Shown: positions 48,663 through 61,375 of the stretch, in pieces | Numbering within the stretch: position 1 is the stretch's first letter | Layout: each line of letters opens with the position of its first letter | Assembly: GCA_963669155.1 (NCBI GenBank) | Contig: OZ022595.1 | Coordinates: forward strand, 19,185,252-19,249,251 | From: Arbacia lixula | Lineage: Eukaryota > Echinodermata > Echinoidea > Arbacioida > Arbaciidae | Direction of reading: 5' to 3' | Length of the DNA: 64,000 nt | Position numbers and translations under genes: made by a program | The notes under the pieces: generated by a model | The model's database searches: none | Seen by the model: only the letters and a program-made list of their open reading frames with translations | Told to the model about the DNA's origin: nothing

Positions 48663-50270
48663 TATAGATACATAAATATATATTTTGATATATGTTTTAT
48701 ATACATATATCATTGTACAGAAATTATGCACACATCCATTATAACAACGTAGGCAATATTAAGTTTATCTATTTATTTTAGTTGAACAATAAAGCCAGCA
48801 TAGATGTTGAACATTCTATCTCAGAGCCAAATATTTTTACTACTAGAACCAGACTTGTGCTATTTTTTTGGTCCTTATCAACAACGCCCATACATGATTG
48901 TTTAAGTACATCTATTCTCAAATATCTATGATGATTTTTGTTTGATATTCTAAAGTAGTCGTACATGTCATAGTGTTGTATAGATACGTGTTTTTCTGGT
49001 TAATAAAACCATCATATATCATATCACATCATATAAATATGTTGTCAATGATACCAGTATACATTAAATACGAATGGAGCACAATTCTTCAAACAATCAG
49101 AAACGTATGAAGCTCGGCAATGTCAGGTACTCCTTAAGACGGTCTGAGTCATAACAATTGCCAAATATTTTTTATTGTCATGTCAAAGAATTCAATTAAT
49201 TTGATTTAAACTACCACTTGTGCCCACTTCATTATCGACCTTGACTTTGGGGGTAATTTTTCAAGCTGCGATATCACATGTAACATGCTTTATGTTCATA
49301 TTCTTCGTTAAAGTCTACTCAGATTTATAAATACATGATTTTCTCCTTTTCTTTCAGGCATGTAGATGAAACTTTTCTTAATGTTATTTTTGTTGTTGTT
49401 AATAACAAATTCAAATGCAAATTTGTATTGTACCCGTCGTATTTTCCCATAGTATTTATACACTAGCACGAAATCCAACACATACTTGCATTCAATGATT
49501 GTCATACAGAATAAATTGATCTATTATACAGTATGTAAATTATGTTTATTTTAATTATGTTTAATTAAAAATTATTTTACCTTCCAATGCTTTTTATGCT
49601 GCATTATGAACACATCCACAAGGACAACTTTATTTGAGAGAGAAGTGAGTGTAATTTTTTTGTTTTGTGTACAAAATCAGAACAACACTTCTTCATGTCG
49701 TTAGCAAAGTAACCGCTAATGTTGCCAATAACATGAATGCTATCATTATTTCATAACTTCTCTTTGTAGGTTGTCTGATTTTGATTTAAGTTTCCTGATA
49801 TTTATGCTTTTCGTCTTTAATGATACATAATGATAACAAAAGTCCATATTTATCCCGCGCTTAAAACTAGGTTTCTAAGCGCTATAAGCGTAACCGTTAA
49901 AGCACTGTTTATGCGATTTTGGCATAATTATCAGCTAATGTTGCGTTATAAACGAAATTCGAATACACTATTTTAGTTCAAATATGTTGTTGCTTTACCT
50001 CGGTCGCTTAAAATGTAGCTGACACGGTCTGCATTTCGTATTAACATAATGGTAAAAGCCTGAGTTTGTCATGAGAAATTTTCGTTGAGGGCAGAGTTAA
50101 ACCACAGACTCCAATGAATGAAGGATCCTTTTTCATTTGATATTGTATTAAATTTCGAATGAGCGCACTTAACGGGTGGGTAGTGATACATGTACGAGTG
50201 TTAAAAATAATTGATATAGGCCTTTTCAGCGTTATTACCGCACATCTATACACGACTTCCATCCACAACT
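46840..50270. other. Intergenic, no gene seen
   Basis: AT-rich, with (AT)n at about 48618-48662. I found no exon-like frame, element ends or RNA gene. Confidence 0.45.
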
Positions 50271-50279
50271 CCACCTCAC

Positions 50280-51171
50280 CTACCCCCCCCCCCCCCCGCC
50301 CTTTCACCTTCACACCTCCTCTCTCCCGTTCTCTCTCTTTCTTTCTCTCTCTCTCTCTCCCTCTGTCTCTGTCGCTCTCCCTCTCTCTAACTCTCAGCTC
50401 ATCCCCCCTCTCTCTCTGTCTTTCTCTCTCATTTGCTCAGTCGTGTTCTTTCTCTCTCTGCCTCTGTTTTTTACTTCATTTTCCATATTGTTGTTTATGA
50501 TATAGTTTGTTCAAGGACATGACAGGGAAATGTGCATTCCAAAAAACAAACAAACAATGATTCCACGTGATGTAACAACTATTTGAACGCACAAACTAAT
50601 ATGCTGTGTGGTGGAATCTGCTAAAAACAGTAGCAACCACGATGATTATCATATGCTGCCCAATTTTTTTTTGCTACTGTTTTATAATATCTTTATTATT
50701 CAAAATTGCACCTATTATGATAATGTTTTCCTCGTGTAATAATATAATAATTACTTTTGTTATTCTATATCTGTCACTTTTGTAAAGAAATACCTTTCAA
50801 TGAAAAAGACGAATCAACTTTAAAATGACCACTGCTGAAAATGGCCTTTAAATTCAGCTCCCCAACAGTGCAGCTTGCTTCAATTCTTCCAGCTGCATGT
50901 AATGTTCCCCGTTTGTAGGCGAAAAACGGCGTGTGTTAATAAGATCATTCGCTGTGCATTCTGTGTTCAATTATCGACATTTTCGCCCCTATACAGCTGA
51001 TAGGCATTTTTTTGATAGCAGATAATCAATATTTAGTCATAAGAGGCATGCCGACGAACCGTGTGGTCGGTCAGTTTGCTGGGCATCATGGTTTAGAAGC
51101 ACGTGGTGTTGCAGGGAAGCTAGAGTGACCAGGGGTGGGGAAGACATGGAAGAGAGAGAGACAGGGAGAGA

Positions 51172-51220
<49 letters not shown>

Positions 51221-51600
51221 GGGAGGCAGTGCTCAATATGATATCATATCAATTGCTCCCAATTGTGATAGAGATACACCGCCACTTACATTACCGCCAC
51301 ATTATACGCCAAACATAAACATATTTTGTCTCTTTAACCTCAACAGAGAGGCTTTATCATTCAATGAATTTCCCCATTAAATCAACAAGCATGTCAAATT
51401 AGATATTACAGCCACCCCACTTCTTTCCATGTTTTGCTTAATTTTCCTCACAATATCTCAATCAATTTTTTAACCTGATTGTAATCTTTTGTTTTGATAC
51501 ATTTACAGTTTAAATGAAATGTCAAATAGAATTTTAAATGATTATACAGAGTTCTGACATGTGTTCTATCATATTATTTTAAATTGTCTATAGAATTTCA
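50280..51600. other. Microsatellites around a possible conserved block
   Basis: A C tract near 50283-50297 and (TC)n at about 50330-50400 on the left; (GA)n at about 51151-51218 on the right. Between them, 50800-51070 is repeat-free with balanced composition and no coding frame, and could be regulatory. No gene. Confidence 0.35.
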
Positions 51601-51604
51601 ATAT

Positions 51605-52135
51605 CTTAAGCGAAATATATTATTAATTACATATTCAGCAAAGTTTATTACTAAATCAACTGAATGAAATGTTGACGTTTCACGATCATCACATGATCAT
51701 AACCAAGCATGGATACATATTTGAAAAAGCATAAATATATATCAAAATATATGGTTATGTTTAATCCTCTTCCATCATGTAAATGTCGTCTAAAAGGATT
51801 AAAAAGAACACATACGACCGCAGCGAAGGAGGTAGGGGAGAGAAGGGGGGAGGGGGTAGAATTATGGCACGTATTCTAACATATTCTTGTAGATTGTTGG
51901 TTTCAATATGTGACATATACAGCGAAATCTATCACTAAATTATCTAAGCATTGGTACTTATTGGAATAAGCAGGAATCATTGATATTAGAATAGATGGTT
52001 TATGATAATTTTTTCATCCACTTCCATGTCGTCTACAGGCTTTTTTTTTAATATTAAAAATATACCATTGTAGCGAAGGAGGTAGGCGGAGGACGGGGGG
52101 TGGGGGTGTCAGGGAGGAGACGGGGTTGTCATCAT
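51605..52135. repeat. Diverged tandem duplication, period about 250 bp
   Basis: Two copies share, in the same order, an AGCGAAAT-TAT-ACTAAAT region, TAAGCATGG/TAAGCATTGG, a CATGTCGTCTA-like word and AGCGAAGGAGGTAGG (near 51822 and 52072), followed by a G-rich stretch. Spacing between equivalent words is about 250 bp. Similarity is partial, so the event is old. Confidence 0.5.
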
Positions 52136-52139
52136 AATC

Positions 52140-53330
52140 ATTCATTTGTGACATTATAGGCAAGGATTCCAGACGGCTGTTCGATTATGCAAGCTAGAAG
52201 GAAGAATACCGTCATAATGGAATACTAAAAGAGAGTCGGGGGTGGAATTACGAGTCGGTCGTTGGCTGATGCTTTTCCAAACTCATCATATTTCGTTGGG
52301 AGCCGTGCAAAAGATGTCGAAGTCATTATTCAGAATTTCTGGAGACACTCTGCCATAGATGTATACATAATGTAAAGCCGGTATGACTTTTGCAAGCTCG
52401 CATGGAGAAGGCGCGAATGTAAGCAGGTCATCCATATCACTTGGGGCGGGTATTAAAGTAAAAGTCTTTTAAAATCAACGCCCCCTCCACCCTCTCCCCC
52501 TTCCGCCTCCTCCTCATCCCCCCCCCCCCCCCCTACCGCTAAACCTGCTCCCTGAATAGAGCAGTAGTGATCACGGATCGCAGAGCTTCGGTGGTCTTAA
52601 CATCATCTTCATCATTTCATTAAATTCCTTGGCATTGTACAAGTATTCATCTTATTTCGATTCAGAGCACCATGGCTGAACATGATTAAAGCATGCAATC
52701 AGCATGCAATGAGAACTCACGGTACGCATTGATATACACGAGAAGAATAAGAAATGTGTACGATAATGAAACTGATATAACAGCCACGACAGGAACTAAT
52801 TACGAATGCAACGGAGAGGGTAGAAACGAAGCACGAGTTTATATTTTTGGATTTTTTGAAGCAAACAAGTTGATGAATATAATAAGACGAGAGGGGAGGG
52901 GTAGGGGTGGATGATGTCTTCATTTATCAAGGGAATATTGCATAATTCTTAGTGCAATAATGATACGATTCGTATTCATTTTTGGGAATGTAATGTGTCG
53001 GAGAAGGGTAGCCGTCAAAGAACAGGGATGAAAGCATGATTTGGCGGATTAATGCCACTCCCACCACTAGCATGACAAGCATGACCGGCAAGTAACGGCA
53101 GGGGCAAGAGGAGGGAGCGGGGAGGGAGCGGGTAGGGAGGAGGTGGAGAAGGTGAGAGAAGGTGAGGATAACTGAAAAATAGAAAGAACGGGGATGGGTT
53201 AGAGGGAGACGGAGCCATTGGCAAACAGGAACAAATTAAAAAACATAAACAGGAAAGAGGTGGGGGTAGATAGCAAACATACATAAAGGGGTGATGGTGA
53301 AAGAGAGATAGAAAAGGGGGCAATTGGAAA
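52140..53330. other. Intergenic, no gene seen
   Basis: Balanced-composition DNA at 52140-52700 without exon features, a C tract near 52519-52533, then purine-rich DNA. No gene. Confidence 0.4.
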
Positions 53331-53335
53331 CACGA

Positions 53336-53369
53336 AAAAAGGAAGAGAGAGAGGGGGAAGAGTGAGGGG

Positions 53370-53451
<82 letters not shown>

Positions 53452-53457
53452 GAGAGA

Positions 53458-53496
<39 letters not shown>

Positions 53497-53656
53497 ATAC
53501 AATAATACAGGATGATAGATTAATCGAAACAGATATTCAGAGACAAGCAGACAAACAAAGACAGAGATATAAAACGAGAGACAAACAAACATATAGCGAA
53601 ATAAGATTAATGAAAAGACTGTTTGTAAAGGGAGGGAGGTGGGGGGGGGGGGGGGC
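53336..53656. repeat. (GA)n microsatellite and 17-G tract
   Basis: A long GA/GAA-interrupted run at about 53336-53495, followed after 140 bp by about 17 G at 53640-53656. Confidence 0.95.
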
Positions 53657-54156
53657 AAAATGGATTAACGTACGGAGGCGTCGGGATGAAAACAATAATA
53701 ACCGACTCATTTTAAAAGCGATATAGCGCGGTGCCTTATACTCGGAAAATAATGAATATCATGCGCTATGCGATTTGGAGGCAGACGTATGCCCTTGATT
53801 GCATATCTAATTTCTGCGTGTCGTGATTCAATGATTTCAAAGGATTGTACCGACGTGAGGACATAAAGGAGGAAATTCACACTCGCCCAAATGACTCTTG
53901 ATTCACCTTGTGTGAAGGATTAGTGACCCCTTCGTGGGTTTTTCTATACGCCTCACGCAGAGACGGGCCGCGGGAGCCAGTGTTTGATTCAGGGGGCGGC
54001 GCGGCGGGGTAAGGGATTTTCGACTAGGGGCGCGGGGAGGGGAAGGGCGGGGGCCGCGCCGCCGCGGGGACGGAGAAGGAGAAAAAACATTTTTGAGGTA
54101 CATGTCTTTGAACCCCCATCGCTACCGCCCGCACCATTCCCATCAGAGTCAACTAT

Positions 54157-54768
54157 ACACAGTGTTTGGCCAACTCGGTTTCAGGAAATAGTAAAATTGT
54201 GCATATTTGCTTGCCCAACAAAGCAACACGCGTGATGTCGCTACCTATCGTGTGCATAAATGCCGCTGAAAACCACTTCACTCGTACTCCCTCTACGACC
54301 ATATCCCGAAAGTTGCAGCATCCCAGCCCCCGTCCACTCCGAACAAGACAGTGTGTGACACCGATACACAGTCACGATGGCTTATTCTGTAATTTGAAAA
54401 TATGATCACTAGTACTGTGGCTTTTAGTATATATTCAGAGGAAGAATACACGTTTCTTTCTACGGTTGTCTCTACGTTCTACGCAGAACCATGCCTCTGT
54501 ACACAGAGTGTGACCAACTCGGTCTCAATAGTTAGCAACAGGGCGCGTGTTGCTTTGTTGGGCAATCAAATAACAAAGAAAATGCGCCATGTTCTTACCT
54601 ATTGAAACAGAATTGCAAAACTCTGTGATGGCTCTGGTTCTACATAGAGCCATTTATAAACAGAGTTTGGCCAAGTCGGTTTCATTCGGTTACAACATGG
54701 CACATATTCTTTTGTTATTCGCTTGCCCAAAAAGCGACCTATTGAAACCGATTCGGCCAAACTCTGTT
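54157..54768. repeat. Cluster of short palindromic units ending in ACAGAGTTTGGCC
   Basis: Unit 3 (54660-54768) begins ACAGAGTTTGGCCAAGTCGG and ends in the inverted equivalent. Unit 2 (54503-54626) has diverged versions of the same ends. A partial unit lies at 54157-54250. Units are separated by a small palindrome, GGCTCTGGTTCTACATAGAG. The arrangement suggests a MITE family inserting next to or into itself. No coding capacity. Confidence 0.6.
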
Positions 54769-54959
54769 CATAGATGGCTCTGGTTGTAAGTCCAGTCTAG
54801 CGCCCCCCTGAATCAAAATATAACAATATATTCGTTTCAAAAAGAGAAAGGAAGGGAAATAAACGGGATTCCCCAAATTCTTTCACCGTTTTCATCTTCC
54901 TTCATTTGATTTATCTCTTTAAATGTCTTACCTTCCTGACTTACATATATCATCTTCTC

Positions 54960-55440
54960 CCCCGTTCTTGCCTCTCCCACATCTTTACACATTACCTTTC
55001 CTTCATTAAAAATCCTCCATCTTGAGAAGTATTCCCCATTTTACTTTTCCTTCTTCCATTGCATTTCTCTTTTCCATTCCACGTGCTCTCTCACCCCCCT
55101 CTTTCTACGTTCAATTGTCGTTCCTTCTGTCTTTCTTTTTTTATCCTTCCCCTCTCACTTCTCGTTATGTTGGTCCCCTTCCGCTTCGCTTTCTCCCTCC
55201 CTCTCTTCCACCCTCTCCTCTTCTGCTCATTTGTCTTTATATCTTTGAAATTGTGTCGTCTTTCTTGCTTCTTTCCTTTCTCCCGATTTCCGCTACCTTC
55301 TTTCTTCACCCCTTCCTCTTTTTCCCTCGATTATCCTCATTTCGTTTTGAAGTTGCCTTCCCTCGCCTGTCTTTTCTCTCCCTCTCTCTCTCTGTCTCTC
55401 TCTCTCTCCCCCCCTCTCTCTCTCTCTCTCTCTCTTCCTC

Positions 55441-55477
<37 letters not shown>

Positions 55478-55600
55478 CCCCCTCTCTCTCTTTATTTCTT
55501 CCCTTCTCTCTCATTTACACACCCTCAACCGCTACCATGGTTACAACACTGGACTCGTGCATTTGCTGGACAGGATAAACTGACGACTCGATACACACAC
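54960..55600. repeat. Pyrimidine-rich region with (TC)n
   Basis: A 500-bp pyrimidine-biased stretch culminating in (TC)n at about 55376-55495. The long Ser/Leu/Pro-rich frames across it arise from the bias and do not look like real protein. Confidence 0.8.
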
Positions 55601-55609
55601 ACTAATTAA

Positions 55610-57280
55610 TTTGAAACTGATATTTTCATAATTGTTCTGTGTACACGTTTACACTGCGTAGCAATGGCGCACTCTACAATTTTACAATCAAAGCATCCAT
55701 GTTAAAACTATCTGACTATACTGGATTATCTTGTATCGTAACTATATTCCATGATAAATAGTACTCCATACCTAACTGCACTAGGCCCACTATATAGTAA
55801 TACATAATCATTAAATTAAATCATTTATTAAAATGAGTTTCGATCAGAACATTCTCTCTTGGCAAAATAGCACACTTCATGAGCTCAATATACACAATCA
55901 TTTTAGGAATTCATATTTTTCCAGTACATGTGTCATAGATTGCATATTTGACTCATATTTTTAAACGTGCTAATTATATCAAATTTAGAATTACATGTAC
56001 CTATGTATATCTATGATTAAATTAAACTTCACGCCACAGAGGGACGTAGTGTACAAGGAAAGAATTTAGATCATTTCAGAAGAATAACTAAATACACTCA
56101 AAATATCCTTATCACGTTTGTACACACGTTTATACTGCATGAGCTACCTGTCTTGTCTCTGAATATTTTAATTAAGATACTAAATTCATCGAAAACTAAT
56201 TTATTTTTAAAGTACGTCTTATACCAAATAAATATACATATATGTATTAAAATGATAATAATGCATAAGAGAACTTAAACAAAATGCATAATACACACGA
56301 CGGATAGCGTTGCATAAAAAGTACAGCTGGCTGAACATTGTTGGAAAAAAATGTAAAAAGTAACCAAAGTAAAAATATCAAATAAATCTCGTACACCTCC
56401 CGGCTCAGTAAAAACAACCACCACCACTCAATACATGTCACACTTTGAACATTTCTCTGTATTTCCCTGTTAGCTAGAAAGAAAAGTGTTAAACAACAAC
56501 ACTTTTTTGGTTAAAAACACACACAAAACAATCACACTAATAATACGTCTAAGAGAATAAGAACGTATCAAAATCACTGAGCAGAATAGCAAAAGTTTGA
56601 GAAAATCGGACGTATTATAAGGAGGATGCTGTGCATTGTTAAAAATCCTGATCGCTCCCACTGGATTATAATAAGAATATATAAAGCGCGAGAACTATAC
56701 TACTGTGCTGCAACACCTTATAAATGCTGTGGTGGCACACTTCATGAATAAGCGAGTTTTCAGTCTGGATTAAAAGTATTTTAATAATGACACTTTCCTC
56801 ATTTCTAGTTATAAGTCATTCCATAATCTAGGTGTTGCGCAAAGAAATGAACGGTCTCCGAACGTTACTTTGGTTTAATACGGTGGTACATGTTTCACAA
56901 CATATGCGTCGTGTGTGCTACGTATGGTACGACCGTGAGTTTCAGACTTACGATTCAACTAACTAGGAGCTTGACCACTCAAAGCTTTATAAACTACCAT
57001 TAATATTCGAAATATCAATTTAATTTACGTGTCATATTTTACATGTGATTCTGGTCATTAGGTTTTCCTCCATGGCAAACTCTATTGGTACACTACGAAT
57101 TGCCATTGCTCGTGTATCATGTGTAAACAGCGAATACTGGCAGCATCACTGAAAACAAAAATCATTATGGTTTTTCTTGGATTTACAAAGCAAGATTTCC
57201 GGGCTAGTGACAAAGATTTGTTTCACACAAATACATTCCTTAAGATATGTCCGATTTTTCTCAAGCTCATGCTATCTGAT
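55610..57280. other. Intergenic, no gene seen
   Basis: Very AT-rich. Sequence near 56800-57060 could be an old retroelement remnant but has no clear frame. No exon features. Confidence 0.35.
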
Positions 57281-57288
57281 TGGTCTTG

Positions 57289-57443
57289 GCCATGTTGCAT
57301 ATAGGTTTTTCGATTATTGTAACTTACCATAAATGGTAACTACCATGGTGACAGCCAATGAACTCTCATCATTGCACATGTTGCCATGGTAGTTACTTCT
57401 AAATGTAAGTTATAATAATTGAAAACCTATATGCAACATGGCT
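57289..57443. mobile_element. MITE with GGCCATGTTGCATATAGG ends
   Basis: The terminal 60 bp on the left are matched in inverted orientation on the right, meeting at CCATGG words around a 40-bp centre. Internal words (ACTTACCAT, GGTAACTACCATGG) are shared with the element at 61218-61375, so both belong to related families. Confidence 0.75.
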
Positions 57444-57449
57444 AATCCA

Positions 57450-58625
57450 ACACACTAAACCATATAAAATCAGATTGCTTATCAAATCAGGAATTTTTTC
57501 TTATGATATTGCCATGAGATATCTGATTTCACAAACTTCAAATATCAAACTTATGTCTTTGTTTTTTGTGCGTGAAGAATCAATTTTGGTTTAGTAGTAA
57601 CATGATAAGAATGTAAACTGGTAGCACGAGATTTTATCACTGAATCATTCGACGCAGTTTACTGCTCTAACCTTTTTGATATGTGAGTTAACTTTTGTCA
57701 GTTATTTGCATTGTACTGCATGCATATCGTACTGTACAGTATGCTGAGCCTAAACTACATGCCCGGTGGCGGCAAACTGGCATACCGCCACCTACAGTTT
57801 ACAGTTCTACAGGTGTTTCGTTTCTACTGGACGGCAGAATACAATAATGATTCTAAAACTGTTATTTGTTGTCGCTTCAAAATGTGAACTGAATTCCAAA
57901 CGACATTAAGCTAGAAGTTTAAACATTAATTCAACTAATGAATGTACTTCTCAAAGGTTTTACATGTAGTAAGATAGTTCAAATACGTGTTCCAGTAAAA
58001 TGAAAAATACCAAATGCATGCCCTTTGTCGAGTACATTGCCCAGAATGTACAAAATACAAAACATTTTGTGGATTTAACTGTTACGATTGCAACATGGCA
58101 ACGTCATATTGGTTTCGTCACATAAATTTTTACCTTTTACTATCTTCATCCTGGGTACGGAAAAGAATTTAGATAGCACACAAGACTGCCGGCCTAATTA
58201 TGTTGAATCAGGTTTAGGCCAATATATATATTTGTGTTTTACAATATCTGTGTTACTGGAGTCACTAAAGGTGAACTGCCTGCCTACATAAACCAAAACA
58301 GTGTGAAATACGATGCTGACTGTAATCCTTACCTACACCTGTCTGCTGATTCCCATTAAAATTGCCACTTATTTTCCATGTACTCAAATGGAAATATAGT
58401 GCATGCACTAAATATACAGCTATATTAGTAATAAAAATTGGATTTTTAATCCGATTTGTAATGCAAGAATAATTTTGTAAATAACTAAACCCACGCATTC
58501 TAAGACCATGTTACCTCCTTAACAAATTCCAGGTGAACATCAGTTAAAAAAAACATCCTATTCTTAGCGTAATCATACATAATCTTCCTTTGACAGCATC
58601 ATAGACAAACAAACAATACACACAT
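57450..58625. other. Intergenic, no gene seen
   Basis: AT-rich unique-looking DNA, with no exon-like frame or clear element ends. Confidence 0.4.
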
Positions 58626-58632
58626 GTAATGT

Positions 58633-59005
58633 TTAAAGGGCATATACTGTACTGGGAAGGTGAAAAAGCCTTCAAAATGTAATCGTTAGCAATCTTCTTG
58701 CCAATGGTCTTAAATTCATGTAGTGTCTATTTTAGAAGCTTGCTGAAAGTTATTTGCCCTCAAATGATCTACATTTGGAGTAATGAGTGATTAAATCACA
58801 AATCCTCAAAATGTTCGGGCCGAACATGTTGAGGATTTAATCATTAATCATTAATTACTCCATATGTGGATCATTTGAGGGCAAATAACTTACAGCAAGC
58901 TTCTAAAATAGACAATACATGAATTTAAGACCATTGGCAAGAAGATTGCTAACGATTACATTTTGAAGGCTTTTTCACCTTCCCAGTACAGTATATGCCC
59001 TTTAA
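58633..59005. mobile_element. 373-bp near-perfect palindrome, TTAA at both ends
   Basis: The two halves are inverted copies with few differences, meeting at GTTCGGGCCGAAC (centre at 58819). The ends are TTAAAGGGCATATACTGTAC and its complement. TTAA at both tips could be a piggyBac-type target duplication, but because TTAA is itself palindromic it could also be part of the arms. No coding capacity. It would form a long hairpin as single strand or RNA. Confidence 0.85.
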
Positions 59006-59599
59006 CTTCTTATTGAATTCAGAAACTGCATAATCATCTAAATAAAAGCATTATATGATACTTTACATTCAGCTTTGATTAACCATACACACAAATTGGG
59101 TATACACCTTTCAGGCTAGCCCATGCATAAATACAGAAGTTTAAAATATGCACATAAATATTTTTGTAATATATAGCTTTTGACTAAATAGATATTACAT
59201 TTTGATTAGACTTGACTGGCAAGTTGCATTGATAGATAACTACTATATAGTGATGCTTGAATATATATCTATAAAGACCACACTGGTCACTGGACCACAC
59301 AGTGTAAGGGTGTCTTATAGTTATGCATAACTAAAATAAATCAACTGCACTCAGTAAAAAAAATATGCCTCTGATATTCTAGGTTAACGTAATCCGGTTT
59401 GAATTTTTTACTAACACAATTGCTTTTGTAATACCCGTCCATCTTTGATGGAAAAGTATTGATGGTTACATTCCAAGTTTGATTTTTTTCCGACAATTAC
59501 TGTCACTCACTGATGACGTACTACTGGTTCTACGTCAAACCTACTAGTTCAAATTTCATCTGGTTGCATTTTTGTGTATGGCATTTAAGTACCGTAGGT

Positions 59600-59800
59600 T
59601 GGGCAAAGTTGTCTTTGACTAAAATGATAGATGGGACTAGAAGCAGGAACAGAAATAGGATTACTTGAATAAGCAGCCTGACTGTTTGGTGACTGGGGCA
59701 ATGGGCCGTTTACCATGACATGGAGCTGCAACAAATGGCTCAGAACAGAGTGTTGTGGCACTCTATGATCCCCTACATCTCATGATATGGCACTTAGATA
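59600..59800 (+). mobile_element. LINE 3' end fragment, second copy
   Basis: Aligns by eye with 26330-26515 (shared words include AATAAGCAGCCTGACTG and GAGTGTTGTGGCA) and ends in a similar AGATAGAT tail. Only the 3' end is present, as expected for 5'-truncated retroposition. Confidence 0.6.
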
Positions 59801-60780
59801 GATACATCTAAACTGGTTTCTATTATTCTTCATCAACAGTGCTTAAATCCTTAAAGATGTGAGCTATTCATTGTGTAAATGCCTCTATATTGCACAAGGA
59901 GCAACTCTCATTGCAACAATTACATACACATCAAACAATGACCATACACCACTGGTACATCTAGCGGAATGTCTTTGAGATGTCACACCGGGCAGTCCAC
60001 AGAAAAGTAACAACATATAGAAGTAAAAAAGAAACATAACCAATAGATAAATAGTTATTGCCATGTGGAATGCACTTAGGAATGTACATTTGTGTTTTCA
60101 AACTGAAATTTTAACGCCTCTATGACTCGCTAATCAATATTTTGGTGCTAAATGCACATCTATAAATATTTGAAGTTTCGTTAAAAGTGGGAATATTAAC
60201 AAACTGGGTTCTTTTCATCAGGCGACAAATCATATTTCTTGATCTAAACCTCACATTCACATATTTTGTACGATGGTATGAGACGGCTTTGTACATTGCA
60301 CCTTAAAAACAAACTTTCGACAATGCAGAAACTGTCCTTTTGTGATAAATATACGGCACACACAGAATATAACTGCATGGGGAATGGCGTAGATAATACG
60401 AGGTATATATATTAAATATATCAAAATATGATAAAAGTCTATTCATACTAACACTACACATCCAAAACAGTGCAACACCTTGCATTAATTAATTTGATCA
60501 TATCGACTTTTCAGAGCGACTTCAATGGCATGATATAAACAATTCATGTTTCGTATCAGAATAAAAATAGCATGTGAACGATTGATATCTTATTTTTGTT
60601 ACTATATAAAACTAATCTTGTGTAAGCATCTGGAGAGACGTGTCTGATATTCCTATTCTGGTATAGCCTGGCTGCTAGGTTGTTGGAGATATTAAATACA
60701 GACTCTACAATCACGTTGTGGATTACAAACAGGTCTGGCTATCAAAGACTAATTTCATTCCAGTTCATTTTTTGGACAGA
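59801..60780. other. Intergenic, no gene seen
   Basis: AT-rich DNA without exon features or obvious element ends. Confidence 0.4.
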
Positions 60781-60783
60781 CCA

Positions 60784-60923
60784 GGGCCCCGTAACATACA
60801 GGTTTGCGATCAAGTGCAGATTTGAAAGACAAATTCTGATTGATTACTCGTCAGTCTTTTGAACAAAAAGCGCATGCAACAATGATGTTGATTGGCCATC
60901 GCAACCCTTAATGTGACTGGGCC
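60784..60923. mobile_element. MITE with GGGCCCCGT ends
   Basis: The left end GGGCCCCGTAACAT and the right end (read on the minus strand GGCCCAGTCACATTAAGGG) are imperfect inverted repeats that continue into TTTGCGATCA versus GTTGCGATGG. Same general family style as 61218-61375. An open minus-strand frame over it (60844-61041) is therefore not trusted as a gene. Confidence 0.65.
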
Positions 60924-61217
60924 GAGGAGAAGAAAGAGACTCTTGTGAGTACTTGACTGGAATGTTTAAGTTCATAGCACTGTGACAGTCTGGAGTAAAA
61001 ATGTTGAACAGCCTGGAGCAAAGCGTAATCTTTGAGAACATCAGTGTGTTGTATAATAGCTGATGATGACGTCCAAAACACTGATGTGCTTTCCAGTTGT
61101 AAAGTCATAAGTGACATGCATACTGAAACCTGTCTGCAAAGACTAGTCTATGAATACCACCTCAAAAAGCAACTTGACCCTTCATGGGCCACTAGTGGAT
61201 CATTCCACCATCTAGTA

Positions 61218-61375
61218 GGCCCCGTTGCATAAAACTTACCATTAATGGTAACTCTGCCATCAATGGTAACTACCATGGGAACATCGCTCTACAGCCAATC
61301 AAATTCAAGGTTTCCATAGAAGTTGACATTGGAAGCAAAGTTACCATCAATGGTAAGTTTCATGCAACAGGGCCC
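61218..61375. mobile_element. TA-flanked MITE with GGCCC...GTTGCAT ends
   Basis: Ends GGCCCCGTTGCATAAAACTT and, on the other strand, GGGCCCTGTTGCATGAAACTT. The terminal homology runs about 40 bp through ACTTACCATTAATGGTAAC. TA occurs on both sides (61216-61217 and 61376-61377). ATGGTAAC repeats several times inside. No coding capacity. Confidence 0.8.

Noticed and set aside
55022-55609. 195-codon Ser/Leu/Pro-rich open frame
   Set aside because: Caused by pyrimidine bias; two other frames are equally open and no domain or splice signals are seen.
60844-61041. Minus-strand frame ending SLLHALFVQKTDE as a last exon
   Set aside because: Its 3' part overlaps the inverted-repeat element at 60784-60923, so it is more likely transposon sequence.
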